DNA of 64,000 nucleotides from positions 790,001 through 854,000 of the forward strand of contig NZ_CP072913.1 of assembly GCF_017968885.1 (NCBI RefSeq), in the 5' to 3' direction. Below the pieces are notes generated by a model. That model was not told the origin of the DNA. It ran no database searches and worked only from the letters and a program-made list of their open reading frames with translations. Position 1 is the first letter of the stretch, and each line of letters opens with the position of its first letter. Below, piece by piece: positions 20,033 to 28,444 of the stretch. Origin of the DNA: Pseudomonas sp. Tri1. Lineage in GTDB: Bacteria; Pseudomonadota; Gammaproteobacteria; Pseudomonadales; Pseudomonadaceae. A program made the translations under genes and the position numbers.

Positions 20033-21333
20033 TCTATAAGAAAAACATTGTGCTGATCGTGGATGCCTATTCGATCGGCAGCCTGATCGCGCCCGCCTTC
20101 ATTTCTCGTGGCTTGGAATGCGTGCACGTGCGTTCCACCGCCAACGTCAACGAATTCTACAAGTCGTGGTTCCGTCCGGCCGACTTTATCCAAGACATTC
20201 TCTATCGTTCGGATTCCGAGCTGCGCCAGGCGTTATCCGAATACTCGGTACAATTTGTGTTGGCCGGTTGTGAGTTTGGCGTCGAACTGGCCGCTCATTT
20301 GGCCGGGGTCTTTGATATTCCACGCCGTAATGATCCGGCCCACGCCATTCGCTGGCGCGACAAGTTCGAAATGCACGAAGCCTTGCAGCGCGCTGGCGTG
20401 CGCTCGATCAAGCATTTCAAATCGGATTCGCTGGCCGCCATTCTCGACTGGATCAAAGAGCAAAGAATCCTGCCGGTGGTGTTGAAACCGATCAAAAGCG
20501 CCGGGTCGGACAATATTCATATCTGCACGCAGGAAAGCGAAGTTGAACAGGCCTTCGAGGTCATCAAGTCGAGCCGGAATCTGTTTCTCGAAAGCAACGA
20601 GGAAATCCTGGTCCAGCAGTATCTGGATAACTCGGATTTTCAGTCCGAGTTGTCGGCGAGCAAATCCACTGATGTGGACATTGAATATTGCGTCAACACG
20701 GTAAGCGTCGACGGCCAGCACTATGTCAGTGAAATCATCCGGGTCTACCGCACCCGCATCGGTGATTCGCCCGTGCACGACTACAACCAACTGATGTGTC
20801 CGGTGGACAATGCCGATGTCTACCGTCGTCTGTCGCAGTACATTTTTTCCGTGCTCGACGCACTGGGTATCCAGCAGGGCGTGGGCCACAGCGAACTGAT
20901 GATTGTCGACGACGAGCCGGTGTTACTTGAAACGGCGGCCCGCATGCCGGGGGGTATTGATCTGTCGGCGTATACACGGGCCCTGGGGCATAACCAGCTG
21001 AGCCTGTGGATCGACTCGCTGATCAACCCCCAAGCCTTTCTCGATTACCGGCAACGACCCAGAACCAGGCTCTATTTCCATTCCAGCTGTGTGTTTCTGA
21101 TTGCTCGCCAGGCCGGGCCGATCAAGCGAGCGCCAAACCTGGCTCGGTGGAAAGCGATCCCTGGGGTGCACAGCATCAAGATCCAGGATGAAGGGACGCT
21201 CAAGGAGACCGTTTCCCTGGAGAACTGCCCAGGTCATGTGTTCATTCTTGACAGCGACCGTGCCGCCATCCAGAAAAGCATCGAGTTGCTGCGCGAGGAC
21301 GAGCCCGGCGTCTACAGGGAAATGCTGGCATGA
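20029..21333 (+). CDS. ATP-grasp ligase, probably amino-acid or peptide ligase
   Basis: ATP-grasp enzymes activate a carboxylate as acyl-phosphate and join it to an amine. The 434-residue protein has an N-terminal Rossmann-like preATP-grasp domain (IVLIVDAYSIGSLIAPAF), the ATP-binding VLKPIKSAGSDNIHI (151-165), IEYCVNTVSVDGQHYVSEI (218-236), and the metal and ATP site VLLETAARMPGG (298-309). The layout resembles L-amino-acid ligases of the BacD type, so dipeptide formation or amidation of a small amino acid is the inferred role. It uses a GTG start overlapping the aldolase stop (GTGA), with GGGGAG upstream. It also overlaps the exporter gene by 4 bp. Confidence 0.85.
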   Translation: MIYKKNIVLIVDAYSIGSLIAPAFISRGLECVHVRSTANVNEFYKSWFRPADFIQDILYRSDSELRQALSEYSVQFVLAGCEFGVELAAHLAGVFDIPRRNDPAHAIRWRDKFEMHEALQRAGVRSIKHFKSDSLAAILDWIKEQRILPVVLKPIKSAGSDNIHICTQESEVEQAFEVIKSSRNLFLESNEEILVQQYLDNSDFQSELSASKSTDVDIEYCVNTVSVDGQHYVSEIIRVYRTRIGDSPVHDYNQLMCPVDNADVYRRLSQYIFSVLDALGIQQGVGHSELMIVDDEPVLLETAARMPGGIDLSAYTRALGHNQLSLWIDSLINPQAFLDYRQRPRTRLYFHSSCVFLIARQAGPIKRAPNLARWKAIPGVHSIKIQDEGTLKETVSLENCPGHVFILDSDRAAIQKSIELLREDEPGVYREMLA

Positions 21334-22538
21334 AAGACGTGTCGGGTGAGCTGGCCGTGCAAGGCGGGCTCAAGGTGTATACCAGGCCCGTGGTCCTGCT
21401 GCTGTCGGCGACGTTTATCCTGACTGTCGCCCGGGCGCTGGCCTTGCCTTACCTGGTGGTTTATTTCTCCCAGGCCTTTGGCCTGGGAGTCACCGATATC
21501 GGTCTGGTGGTGGGTGGCGCGTTGATCGTCAGCTCCATCCTGGGTGTCTACGGTGGCTTTCTGGTGGACAGGTTTTCCAACTACCGGATCCTGCTCGGTG
21601 CCGCCACGTTGTTTGCCTTGGCGTTTGCCGTGGCTTATCAGGTTGCCAGCCTGGTGCCGTTCATCATCGCCATCGTGGTGGTCAACCTTTCCTATGCGGT
21701 GATCGATATCGCGGTGAAATCAGGCATCGGTTTCCTGGTGACGGTGGACAAGCGGGCAAGCGTGTTTTCCATGAAGTACACGCTGACCAATGTCGGTTAT
21801 GCCATTGGCCCTTTCCTGGGGGTGCTGTGCGCGAAAATCAGTCCCGGCCTGCCGTTTGCTGTCTCGGCTCTGATCGGGGTGGCTTTTGTTGTGTTGTACA
21901 GCTGGATGGGCGAGCGACTTCCTCGCGGCGAAGGCGTAGCGCGGCCAAATAATGATTTTGTCGGCGTACTGGTCCATTTGGTGCGTAACTACAGGCTGGT
22001 GTGTTTTACGATCGGCGGCATTCTCAGTGCCATTGTGTTTGGTCAGTTCACGGCCTATTTGTCGCAATACTTGATCGTGACCAGCACCCCGGAAAACACC
22101 TACAACATCATCAACTATTTGGTGACCACCAATGCTTGCGTGGTCATTGGTTTGCAATATCTGGTCGGCTCCAGGATCAACCAAACTAACCTGTTCCGGA
22201 TGTTAATGCTGGGGATGCTGTTCTTCGTGGTCGGCCTGATGGGGTTTTGTTACGCGCAGGCTCCGGTTGCCTGGGTATTGGCCATGATCGTCTTTACCGT
22301 GGGCGAGATCATTATTATCCCGGTGGAATACCTGTTCATCGACTACATCGCCCCGGAGGATATGCGCGGCGTGTACTACGGTGCGCAGAACCTGTCGAAC
22401 CTGGGGGCCGCGTTGGGGCCGGTATTATGCGGCGTTGTCCTATCGCTCTATGCCCCCCAGGCGGTGTTCTACATGTTGTCCATGTGCGTGGTCGTGGCCA
22501 GTCTGTTCTATTTCCTGGGTTCAAGGCGCGAGAGGTGA
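21330..22538 (+). CDS. MFS transporter, likely product exporter
   Basis: The 402-residue protein is almost entirely hydrophobic, with about 12 membrane helices in two halves and the MFS-type loop GFLVDRFSNYRILLGAA after helix 2. It starts at ATG 21330 overlapping the ATP-grasp stop. Its position inside a biosynthetic operon suggests export of, and self-protection against, the product. The drug-exporter subfamily cannot be fixed by eye. Confidence 0.87.
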   Translation: MKDVSGELAVQGGLKVYTRPVVLLLSATFILTVARALALPYLVVYFSQAFGLGVTDIGLVVGGALIVSSILGVYGGFLVDRFSNYRILLGAATLFALAFAVAYQVASLVPFIIAIVVVNLSYAVIDIAVKSGIGFLVTVDKRASVFSMKYTLTNVGYAIGPFLGVLCAKISPGLPFAVSALIGVAFVVLYSWMGERLPRGEGVARPNNDFVGVLVHLVRNYRLVCFTIGGILSAIVFGQFTAYLSQYLIVTSTPENTYNIINYLVTTNACVVIGLQYLVGSRINQTNLFRMLMLGMLFFVVGLMGFCYAQAPVAWVLAMIVFTVGEIIIIPVEYLFIDYIAPEDMRGVYYGAQNLSNLGAALGPVLCGVVLSLYAPQAVFYMLSMCVVVASLFYFLGSRRER

Positions 22539-22541
22539 TTG

Positions 22542-23657
22542 ATGATTCACTTCAATACGGCGGGCTCGGGGCTTATGTCCGGCGAGACGCTGAAGTTGAT
22601 GCAACGTTATCTACAAGACGAGTTTGAGTCGGGAGCCTATGAAACCGAATTGAATTACTCGCCGGTCCTGGACGTTGAGGTCTATGAAAACATTGCCCGG
22701 CTGCTGGGTACCGATGCACGTAACGTGGCACTTTTCGATGGCGCGACCAAGGCTTGGGTGACCGCGCTGGAGGCATTGACCTGGTGCGAAGGCGCGCGCG
22801 TGCTGGTCACGCCCTATGAATACGCGGGCAACCTGATTGCACTGGCAACATTGCAGCGCTTGTACGGCGTAGTGGTTGAAGTGATGCCGCTGCTGGCCGA
22901 CGGCAACCTCGACCTGCAATGGCTGGCCGGGCACATGAGCGCCGAGGTCAAGTTGGTCTCGATCGTTCATGTTCCTTCCTGCTGCGGCATCGTGAACGAT
23001 ATCGAGGCGGTGGGACAGATCCTGCGCGACTACCCTGCCTGGTACTTTGTCGATGCCTGTCAATCGGCGGGCATGCTGGCGCTGGATGTTCGCGCCGCCG
23101 GCTGTGATGTGTTGACGGCTGCCGGCAGGAAGTTCCTGTGCGGGCCCAGAGGAACGGGGTTTGCCTACTTGTCCGAGCGTTTCCTGGCCACCGCGCAGCC
23201 TCGTTTCACCGATCTGGGCCGGGCCACGGTCGATGCATCCGGAGTCGTCACGCGAGGGGTTGGAGATGCTCGCTGTTTTGAATACGCCGAGCGTAACAAT
23301 GCGGCTGTGCTGGGGTTGAATCAGGCGGTCAAAGAGCGTTTGTCGAGCGCCTACGGGACCGAGTCGGGACTCTATCGGGCGCTGTTCCAGCGTCTGGCTG
23401 AAACCCCCGGCGTCAACTTGATCGCCCCGGGTACCGAGCATCAGGGCATTATCGCTTTCACCCACGAGCGCTGTTCGGCGACAGACGTGGTCAGTTATCT
23501 GCGCGCCCGCGGTGTCAACGCTTGGCCGGGATATGCTGCGCACACGCCGTACTTCATGTTGAAGCACGGGCATGAGCGCTTTGTGCGAGTGTCCATCAAC
23601 GCGAAGAACAGCGCTCAAGAGGTGGATCAGTTCGTCGCGTTACTCGCCGAGTTGTAA
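22542..23657 (+). CDS. Class V aminotransferase-like PLP enzyme
   Basis: The 371-residue protein belongs to the fold type I, class V PLP family (cysteine desulfurases, isopenicillin N epimerase-like, serine-pyruvate aminotransferases). Visible are FNTAGSGLMS at the N-terminus, the cofactor aspartate D171 in VDACQSAG, and the Schiff-base lysine K197 in AAGRKFLCGPRGTGFAYL. No desulfurase-type loop cysteine can be placed with confidence, so transamination, epimerisation or lyase activity are all open. The ATG at 22542 is preceded by AGAGGTGA, 3 nt after the exporter stop; a TTG at 22539 is less likely. Confidence 0.85.
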   Translation: MIHFNTAGSGLMSGETLKLMQRYLQDEFESGAYETELNYSPVLDVEVYENIARLLGTDARNVALFDGATKAWVTALEALTWCEGARVLVTPYEYAGNLIALATLQRLYGVVVEVMPLLADGNLDLQWLAGHMSAEVKLVSIVHVPSCCGIVNDIEAVGQILRDYPAWYFVDACQSAGMLALDVRAAGCDVLTAAGRKFLCGPRGTGFAYLSERFLATAQPRFTDLGRATVDASGVVTRGVGDARCFEYAERNNAAVLGLNQAVKERLSSAYGTESGLYRALFQRLAETPGVNLIAPGTEHQGIIAFTHERCSATDVVSYLRARGVNAWPGYAAHTPYFMLKHGHERFVRVSINAKNSAQEVDQFVALLAEL

Positions 23658-23802
23658 ATGATGGGTGAGGCAACAAATAGCATATAAATAAAAAGTCTAT
23701 GTCGTGCGGTCTGTCGCAATGGAATGTGCGCAGTGTGTTGGCAGGTAACCGTCTGCGGCAGTGGTACTGCACTAATTGTTTGGAAAAATAATTAAGGCTG
23801 TG

Positions 23803-23818
23803 CAGGCGTTCGCGCCTG
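23803..23818 (+). other. UUCG-capped hairpin in the leader of the desaturase gene
   Basis: CAGGCG-TTCG-CGCCTG is a perfect 6-bp stem closed by a UUCG tetraloop, 34 nt before the desaturase start. No T tract follows immediately, so it is more likely an mRNA-stabilising or processing element, or a weak attenuator, than a terminator. The 195-nt gap in which it lies is otherwise AT-rich and may hold a separate promoter. Confidence 0.5.
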
Positions 23819-23852
23819 TATTCATTACTTCGAGTCATGAAAGGGAATTCCG

Positions 23853-24839
23853 ATGAACGATGTAAACAGGTTTAATCCTTCTGCTGAACTCAGGCAGCGC
23901 TTGCGTCCCCTGTATAAAAAAGACAACTGGCACTGGCTGGTTGCCCTTGGCGCGGATCTACTGGTCATTGCCTCGGCAATATTCCTGGCCAATCGCTATA
24001 ACGTTCTGTATCCACTGGCACTGTTGTTCATTGGCTCTCGGCAGCGGGCACTTGCTTCGCTTCTGCACGAAGCGGCGCACATGACCCTGGCGCAAAGCAA
24101 GGCGCTTAACAAATGGGTCGGTGAGTACCTGCTGGCCTATCCCATCTTCCAGGACTATGAAGCCTATCGTCGGTCCCATGTGCAGATGCACCATCACCAT
24201 CTGGGCGACAAGGATAAGGACCCCGACCATCGTTTCTATATCGAGTCGGGCCTGTACGAGGCTCAGGATCGTCTGGACTTCCTGTTCCGTCACCTGTTCA
24301 GGAGCGTAACGCTGGTCAATACCTACAAGTATTTCCTCTACCTGGTCAAGAACCGGGCCGGTGATATCTTGGCCAGTCCGTTACAGGGTGTGAAACTCCT
24401 GGTGGTTCATGGCGCGATGCTGCTGCTGTTCAGCTACTTCGTCGGGCCATGGGCCTATGTTCTGTTCTGGTTGGTCCCGTACTTCACGGTATTCCAGGTG
24501 ATTGGCTGGCTCTCGGAGATTTCCGAGCACTTCGGTATGTTCGGTGTGTACAAGGATGAGGTGCAGTTGACGCGAAATCGCTTCCCCAACCTGCTCGAGC
24601 GATTGTTTATCGGCATGCATGGCGACAACTATCATCTGACGCATCACTTGTTTGCCGGTGTGCCGTTCTGGAACCTGAAGCAGACGCACCAGATATTGAT
24701 GGAGGATGACAGCTACGCAGCAGCCAATCGTGGCTGTGGCGGCATTTTCACGGCCAAAGGGGATGCTCGATCCAGCCTCCATCAAATATTCGATGCGTAT
24801 CGAAGCGGTAAAATCAGCACCGTTGACGTGGCGATGTAG
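23853..24839 (+). CDS. Membrane di-iron fatty-acid-desaturase-family enzyme
   Basis: The 328-residue integral membrane protein has the three histidine boxes of the membrane desaturase/hydroxylase family: HEAAH (72-76), HVQMHHHH (109-116) and HGDNYHLTHH near residue 258, plus SEHFG before the last box. Membrane helices flank them (about 30-65 and 195-235). The family desaturates or hydroxylates acyl chains, but members such as RtxC of the rhizobitoxine pathway act on amino-acid-derived molecules. Same strand and close spacing to the PLP and ATP-grasp genes make a tailoring step on the cluster product the best inference. AAGGGA lies before the ATG. Lipid desaturation remains possible. Confidence 0.85.
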   Translation: MNDVNRFNPSAELRQRLRPLYKKDNWHWLVALGADLLVIASAIFLANRYNVLYPLALLFIGSRQRALASLLHEAAHMTLAQSKALNKWVGEYLLAYPIFQDYEAYRRSHVQMHHHHLGDKDKDPDHRFYIESGLYEAQDRLDFLFRHLFRSVTLVNTYKYFLYLVKNRAGDILASPLQGVKLLVVHGAMLLLFSYFVGPWAYVLFWLVPYFTVFQVIGWLSEISEHFGMFGVYKDEVQLTRNRFPNLLERLFIGMHGDNYHLTHHLFAGVPFWNLKQTHQILMEDDSYAAANRGCGGIFTAKGDARSSLHQIFDAYRSGKISTVDVAM

Positions 24840-24854
24840 CGCAAGGTCCTATCG

Positions 24855-24886
24855 CGCTGTGCTCCAAGCTTGCCTTGAGCACAGCG
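24855..24886. terminator. Hairpin between convergent desaturase and cupin genes
   Basis: CGCTGTGCTC (24855-24864) and GAGCACAGCG (24877-24886) form a perfect 10-bp stem. It lies 15 nt after the desaturase stop and about 28 nt past the end of the opposing cupin gene, so it could end both transcripts. No clear T tract is present on either side. Confidence 0.55.
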
Positions 24887-24913
24887 TGTCGGCCAAAAAC
24901 GTACGAGATATTG

Positions 24914-25258
24914 TCAGGCGAAGACGAAGTACTTACGCACAGTCTCGACCACTTCCCAAGTGCCTTTCATACCCGGCTCGATGACAAAAATGTCGCCGGC
25001 GCGCAGATGGATCGGCTCCATGCCTTGCGGGGTGATGATGCAGTAGCCTTCCTGGAAATGGCAGTATTCCCACTTCACATATTCCACATACCATTTGCCG
25101 GGTGTGCAGATCCAGGTGCCCATGATCTTGCTGCCGTCTTCGCTGGTGTAGGCGTTGAGGTTGACGGTGTGCGGGTCGCCTTCGAGTTTTTCCCATTTGC
25201 AGGCATCGAGTACGGGCAGCGGGTGGGTATCGCGCAGGACGGTGATGGGTGCGGTCAT
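24914..25258 (-). CDS. Cupin-domain protein (DUF861 / EutQ-like)
   Basis: The 114-residue protein is a single small beta-barrel cupin. The sequence KWEYCHFQEGYCIITPQGMEPIHLRAGDIFVIEPGMKGTWEV matches the (S)-ureidoglycine-aminohydrolase-like cupin group, here stand-alone. Function is unknown. It lies between the cluster and a LysR gene on the same strand, about 100 nt downstream of that gene's end. Confidence 0.8.
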   Translation of the reverse strand: MTAPITVLRDTHPLPVLDACKWEKLEGDPHTVNLNAYTSEDGSKIMGTWICTPGKWYVEYVKWEYCHFQEGYCIITPQGMEPIHLRAGDIFVIEPGMKGTWEVVETVRKYFVFA

Positions 25259-25356
25259 GTGAGCTCCGAAAGAGGGCAGAAGAGAGCAAGCACCCTAACG
25301 CGCGACATGAACGGGTAGATGTCTGTGTTCGACACTGGGCTATCCAGAAGCGCGCA

Positions 25357-26238
25357 TCAGTTGGCCAGGTGCCGAGCCAGGGCCCTGGCGTAGGCCGGCA
25401 AACCTTCGAAGTTGCGGGCGCACAGCAACAATGCCCGGTGTGCCCAGGCCTCTTGCAACTGCACGTATTGATACGCAGCCTCCGGCGGGCGCCGGGCGAT
25501 GGCCGCCTTCGGCACGATGGCGATGCCTGCGCCATGGGCCACCATGCGAATCACCCCATCGAAACCGTCGGCGCGAATGCGGATTGGCATGCGCATTCCG
25601 GTGTGCAATGCCTGTTCCTCGAGGTAGATGGCCAAGGCGCTGGAAGCGTTCAGGCCGACATAATCGTGGCTGAGGGTTTCGCTGAAACTCAGCGCCCGAC
25701 CGTCAGCCAAGGGGTGTCCGGACGGTAGGACCAAGACCAGTGGATCGTCGCGAAAGGGCCAGGTCTGAAGGCCGGTGGTGTCCACTGCGTCGGACACGAT
25801 ACCCAGGTCCGCCGCGCCCTGGCGCAGCGCGTGGGTGATCCGCGAACTGGGCAATTCCTGCAGGTCGATATCGAGGTTGGGATGGTCCTTGAGGAAACCG
25901 GCCAGCAGCTCGGGCAGGTATTCGGTCATGGCGCTGGTGTTGCACAACAGCCGCACCTGGCCTTTGACCCCTCGGGCGTACTCGGCCAGATCCTGTTGCA
26001 GATGGTCGGCGTACTGCAGCATAACCCGGGCATGCTGGGCCAAGGCTTTGCCGGCCGGCGTCGGGGTGACGCCGCGTCGGCCGCGTTCGAGCAAGTCAAT
26101 GCCCAGGGACGCCTCCATGGCACGCACTCGCGCACTGGCCGCTGCCAGGGATAAATGGCTACGGGCCGCACCGGCGGTGATGTTGCCGGTGTCGAGGATG
26201 TTCAGGTAGAGGCGCAGGTCGGTGAGGTCGAAGTGCAT
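25357..26238 (-). CDS. LysR-family transcriptional regulator
   Basis: The 293-residue protein has a typical LysR helix-turn-helix (LTDLRLYLNILDTGNITAGAA, with SLAAASARVRAMEASLGIDLLER) and an effector-binding domain (LPSGHPLADGR, GAGIAIVPKAAIAR). It is divergent from the TauE/SafE permease gene, so that gene is its most likely target, by position only. Confidence 0.9.
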   Translation of the reverse strand: MHFDLTDLRLYLNILDTGNITAGAARSHLSLAAASARVRAMEASLGIDLLERGRRGVTPTPAGKALAQHARVMLQYADHLQQDLAEYARGVKGQVRLLCNTSAMTEYLPELLAGFLKDHPNLDIDLQELPSSRITHALRQGAADLGIVSDAVDTTGLQTWPFRDDPLVLVLPSGHPLADGRALSFSETLSHDYVGLNASSALAIYLEEQALHTGMRMPIRIRADGFDGVIRMVAHGAGIAIVPKAAIARRPPEAAYQYVQLQEAWAHRALLLCARNFEGLPAYARALARHLAN

Positions 26239-26276
26239 GAGGAGATCCTGTGCCGGGTTTGTGTGGTGTCTGGAAC

Positions 26277-26374
26277 ATCGCTATCGCCAGCAAGCTCGCT
26301 CCCACAGGGGGATTGCATTCTTTCCGGAAAAGCCCGATCCACTGTGGGAGCGAGCTTGCTCGCGATGACGCCAG
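26277..26374. repeat. REPIN: two inverted REP elements between LysR and TauE genes
   Basis: AGCAAGCTCGCTCCCACAG (26288-26306) and CTGTGGGAGCGAGCTTGCT (26342-26360) are inverted copies of the common Pseudomonas fluorescens REP core, with a spacer of about 35 nt. The pair can fold into a long hairpin. A second pair with the same core occurs at 30385-30479. Confidence 0.88.
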
Positions 26375-26468
26375 TAGCATCAGCAAGGGTCCAGCCTCTT
26401 GCTGAAAGAGAGGCACCCTCAGTATATGACAGCTTTTCAAGCCAAAGCCCAGGGCCCACGATAGCCCC

Positions 26469-27233
26469 ATGGACACACTCATCGCCTTCTATCAAAACCT
26501 CGGTCTGGCCCTTTCCCTGCTGGTCATCGGCACCTTCCTGCTGGCCGGCACCATCAAGGGTGTGATCGGTCTCGGCCTGCCGACCATCTCCATGGGCTTG
26601 CTCGGGCTGGCTATGGCGCCGGCGCAGGCTGCGGCGCTGTTGATCATTCCAGCCACCCTGACCAACGTCTGGCAACTGGCTTTCGGCGGCCATCTGCAAA
26701 GCCTGATCCGACGCCTGTGGCCGTTGCTGCTGGCGATTTTTCTCGGCACCGGTCTCGGTACGTTGTGGATCGGCATGACGGGAGGCGCTTGGGTGGTGCG
26801 GGCCTTGGGTGCGGCGTTGGTGCTGTATGCATTGTGTGGTTTGTTGCTGCCAACGCTGCGGGTCGCCACGGATGCTGAGCGCTGGCTCGCCCCGTTCTGC
26901 GGCCTGCTCACCGGCATCATTACCTCCGCCACGGGGGTGTTCGTCATTCCGGCGGTGCCCTATCTGCAAGCGCTGGGCTTGAGCAAGGATGAACTGGTGC
27001 AAGCCCTGGGGCTGTCATTCACCGTTTCGACACTGGCCCTGGCCGCCGGCCTGCTGTGGCGCGGCGCCTTGGGGGCTGGCGAATTGAGCGCTTCGATGCT
27101 GACGCTGGTGCCGGCGCTGCTGGGGATGTGGCTGGGTCAATGGCTGCGGCAGCGGATCAGCGCGGTGCTGTTCAAGCGAGTGTTTTTCCTTGGCCTCGGT
27201 GTGCTCGGCGGCCATTTGCTGATCAGCGGTTAG
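26469..27233 (+). CDS. TauE/SafE-family membrane permease
   Basis: The 254-residue protein is hydrophobic throughout, with about 8 membrane helices, and begins with the family pattern FLLAGTIKGVIGLGLPTISMGLL. A matching repeat in the second half (LTGIITSATGVFVIPAVPYLQALGLSKDEL) fits the internal duplication of TauE/SafE proteins. Members export or import sulfonates and other organic anions; the substrate here is unknown. It overlaps the next gene tail to tail by 11 bp. Confidence 0.88.
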   Translation: MDTLIAFYQNLGLALSLLVIGTFLLAGTIKGVIGLGLPTISMGLLGLAMAPAQAAALLIIPATLTNVWQLAFGGHLQSLIRRLWPLLLAIFLGTGLGTLWIGMTGGAWVVRALGAALVLYALCGLLLPTLRVATDAERWLAPFCGLLTGIITSATGVFVIPAVPYLQALGLSKDELVQALGLSFTVSTLALAAGLLWRGALGAGELSASMLTLVPALLGMWLGQWLRQRISAVLFKRVFFLGLGVLGGHLLISG

Positions 27234-27537
27234 CCGAGGACGGGCTGAGCATGTCGACGCGGCGGATTTCAAAGTCGCGCTCCAGGTAGTCCATGCGTTG
27301 CTCGAAGAACTGCTTCATGTGCGGCAGGTTCGAATGCACATCCAGGTGCGCCTGGGATGCCCAAATCTCGTAAAAGATAAACAGCGTCGGGTCTTGCTGG
27401 TCCCGCAGCATGTGGTACTCGATGCAGCCAGGCTCAGCGCGGCTCGGTTCGACATAGGCTTGGAACAGCGCTTGGAAGGCTTCGGCTTTTTCCGGACGGG
27501 TCTTGGCGTGCAGGATGAAACCGTGCAGTTCACTCAT
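27223..27537 (-). CDS. Antibiotic biosynthesis monooxygenase (ABM) domain protein
   Basis: This 104-residue protein has the ABM ferredoxin-like pattern: EKAEAFQALFQAYVEPSRAEPGCIEYHML, then FIFYEIWASQAHLDVHSNLPHMKQF. Such small dimeric proteins are cofactor-independent quinone or aldehyde-handling enzymes. It is divergent from mdaB, a quinone reductase, so a joint role in quinone metabolism is possible but only suggested by position. Confidence 0.85.
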   Translation of the reverse strand: MSELHGFILHAKTRPEKAEAFQALFQAYVEPSRAEPGCIEYHMLRDQQDPTLFIFYEIWASQAHLDVHSNLPHMKQFFEQRMDYLERDFEIRRVDMLSPSSANR

Positions 27538-27738
27538 TGGGCTGGCTCCTGATATAAAAAGTGCCTAAGAGCCTACGGCAATAATCAGCCATCCATTCGT
27601 GCGTATAGGTCAAATCAGTTTTGCCGTTGCGGTGCTTATTCCGCGCGAAGCTCATCGGTACGCTGCCGCCATCGTTTTCAACCTTTCCATTCGGCGGCCA
27701 CTCAAAGCACCGCGCCGTGGAACCCGATGAGGCTCCCC

Positions 27739-28329
27739 ATGAAAAAAGTCCTGTTGCTCAATGGCGGCAAACAATTCGCCCATTCCGACGGTCGCTACAA
27801 CGCGACCCTTCACGACACGGCCGTCAGTGTCCTGGACCGCGGTGGTTTCGACGTGAAAACCACCTTCATCGATGGCGGCTACGACATCAAGGAAGAAGTC
27901 GCCAAGTTCCTCTGGGCCGACGTGATCATTTATCAGATGCCTGGCTGGTGGATGGGCGCACCTTGGACCGTCAAGAAGTACATCGACGAAGTCTTCACCG
28001 AGGGCCACGGCAGCCTCTATGCCAGCGATGGTCGCACCCGCTCCGATGCCTCGCAGAAGTACGGCAGCGGTGGCTTGGTACAGGGTAAGCAATACATGTT
28101 GTCGCTGACCTGGAACGCCCCGCAGCAAGCCTTCGACGACCCGACCGACTTCTTCGAAGCCAAGGGCGTGGACGCGGTGTACTTCCCGTTCCACAAGGCC
28201 AACCAATTCCTCGGCATGACCGGCCTGCCGACCTTCCTGTGCGTGGACGTGATGAAGCGCCCGAACATCGAGGCGGATGTGGCGCGGTATGAGCGGCATT
28301 TGATTGAGGTGTTCGGCCTGAAGGCGTGA
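27739..28329 (+). CDS. mdaB: NADPH:quinone oxidoreductase MdaB
   Basis: MdaB is a flavodoxin-fold FAD enzyme that reduces quinones by two electrons and protects against oxidative damage. The 196-residue protein is close to E. coli MdaB in recalled sequence: LNGGKQFAHSDGRYN, FLWADVIIYQMPGWWMGAPW, VKKYIDEVFTEGHGSLYASD, YGSGGLVQGKQYMLSLTWNA and YFPFHKANQFLGMTGLPTF. The start at 27739 has TGAGG 6 nt upstream; the in-frame ATG at 27727 overlaps that site. Confidence 0.95.
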   Translation: MKKVLLLNGGKQFAHSDGRYNATLHDTAVSVLDRGGFDVKTTFIDGGYDIKEEVAKFLWADVIIYQMPGWWMGAPWTVKKYIDEVFTEGHGSLYASDGRTRSDASQKYGSGGLVQGKQYMLSLTWNAPQQAFDDPTDFFEAKGVDAVYFPFHKANQFLGMTGLPTFLCVDVMKRPNIEADVARYERHLIEVFGLKA

Positions 28330-28361
28330 CCTGTCTTTTGCTACGTATCCCGATACTATCC

Positions 28362-28422
28362 TGTGGCGGGTGGGGAAACCTGCGCGGTGGGAGCAAAGCG
28401 GGGATAAATCCCCTCGCCACAA
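28362..28422. repeat. REP-type repeat between mdaB and LysR gene
   Basis: TGTGGCGGGTGGGGA and GGATAAATCCCCTCGCCACA form an imperfect inverted repeat. The second arm is the reverse of the common Pseudomonas REP sequence GTGGCGAGGGGATTTATCC. It probably folds at the 3' end of the mdaB transcript. Confidence 0.7.
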
Positions 28423-28444
28423 AACTCAGTCGACAGGGGGATAC

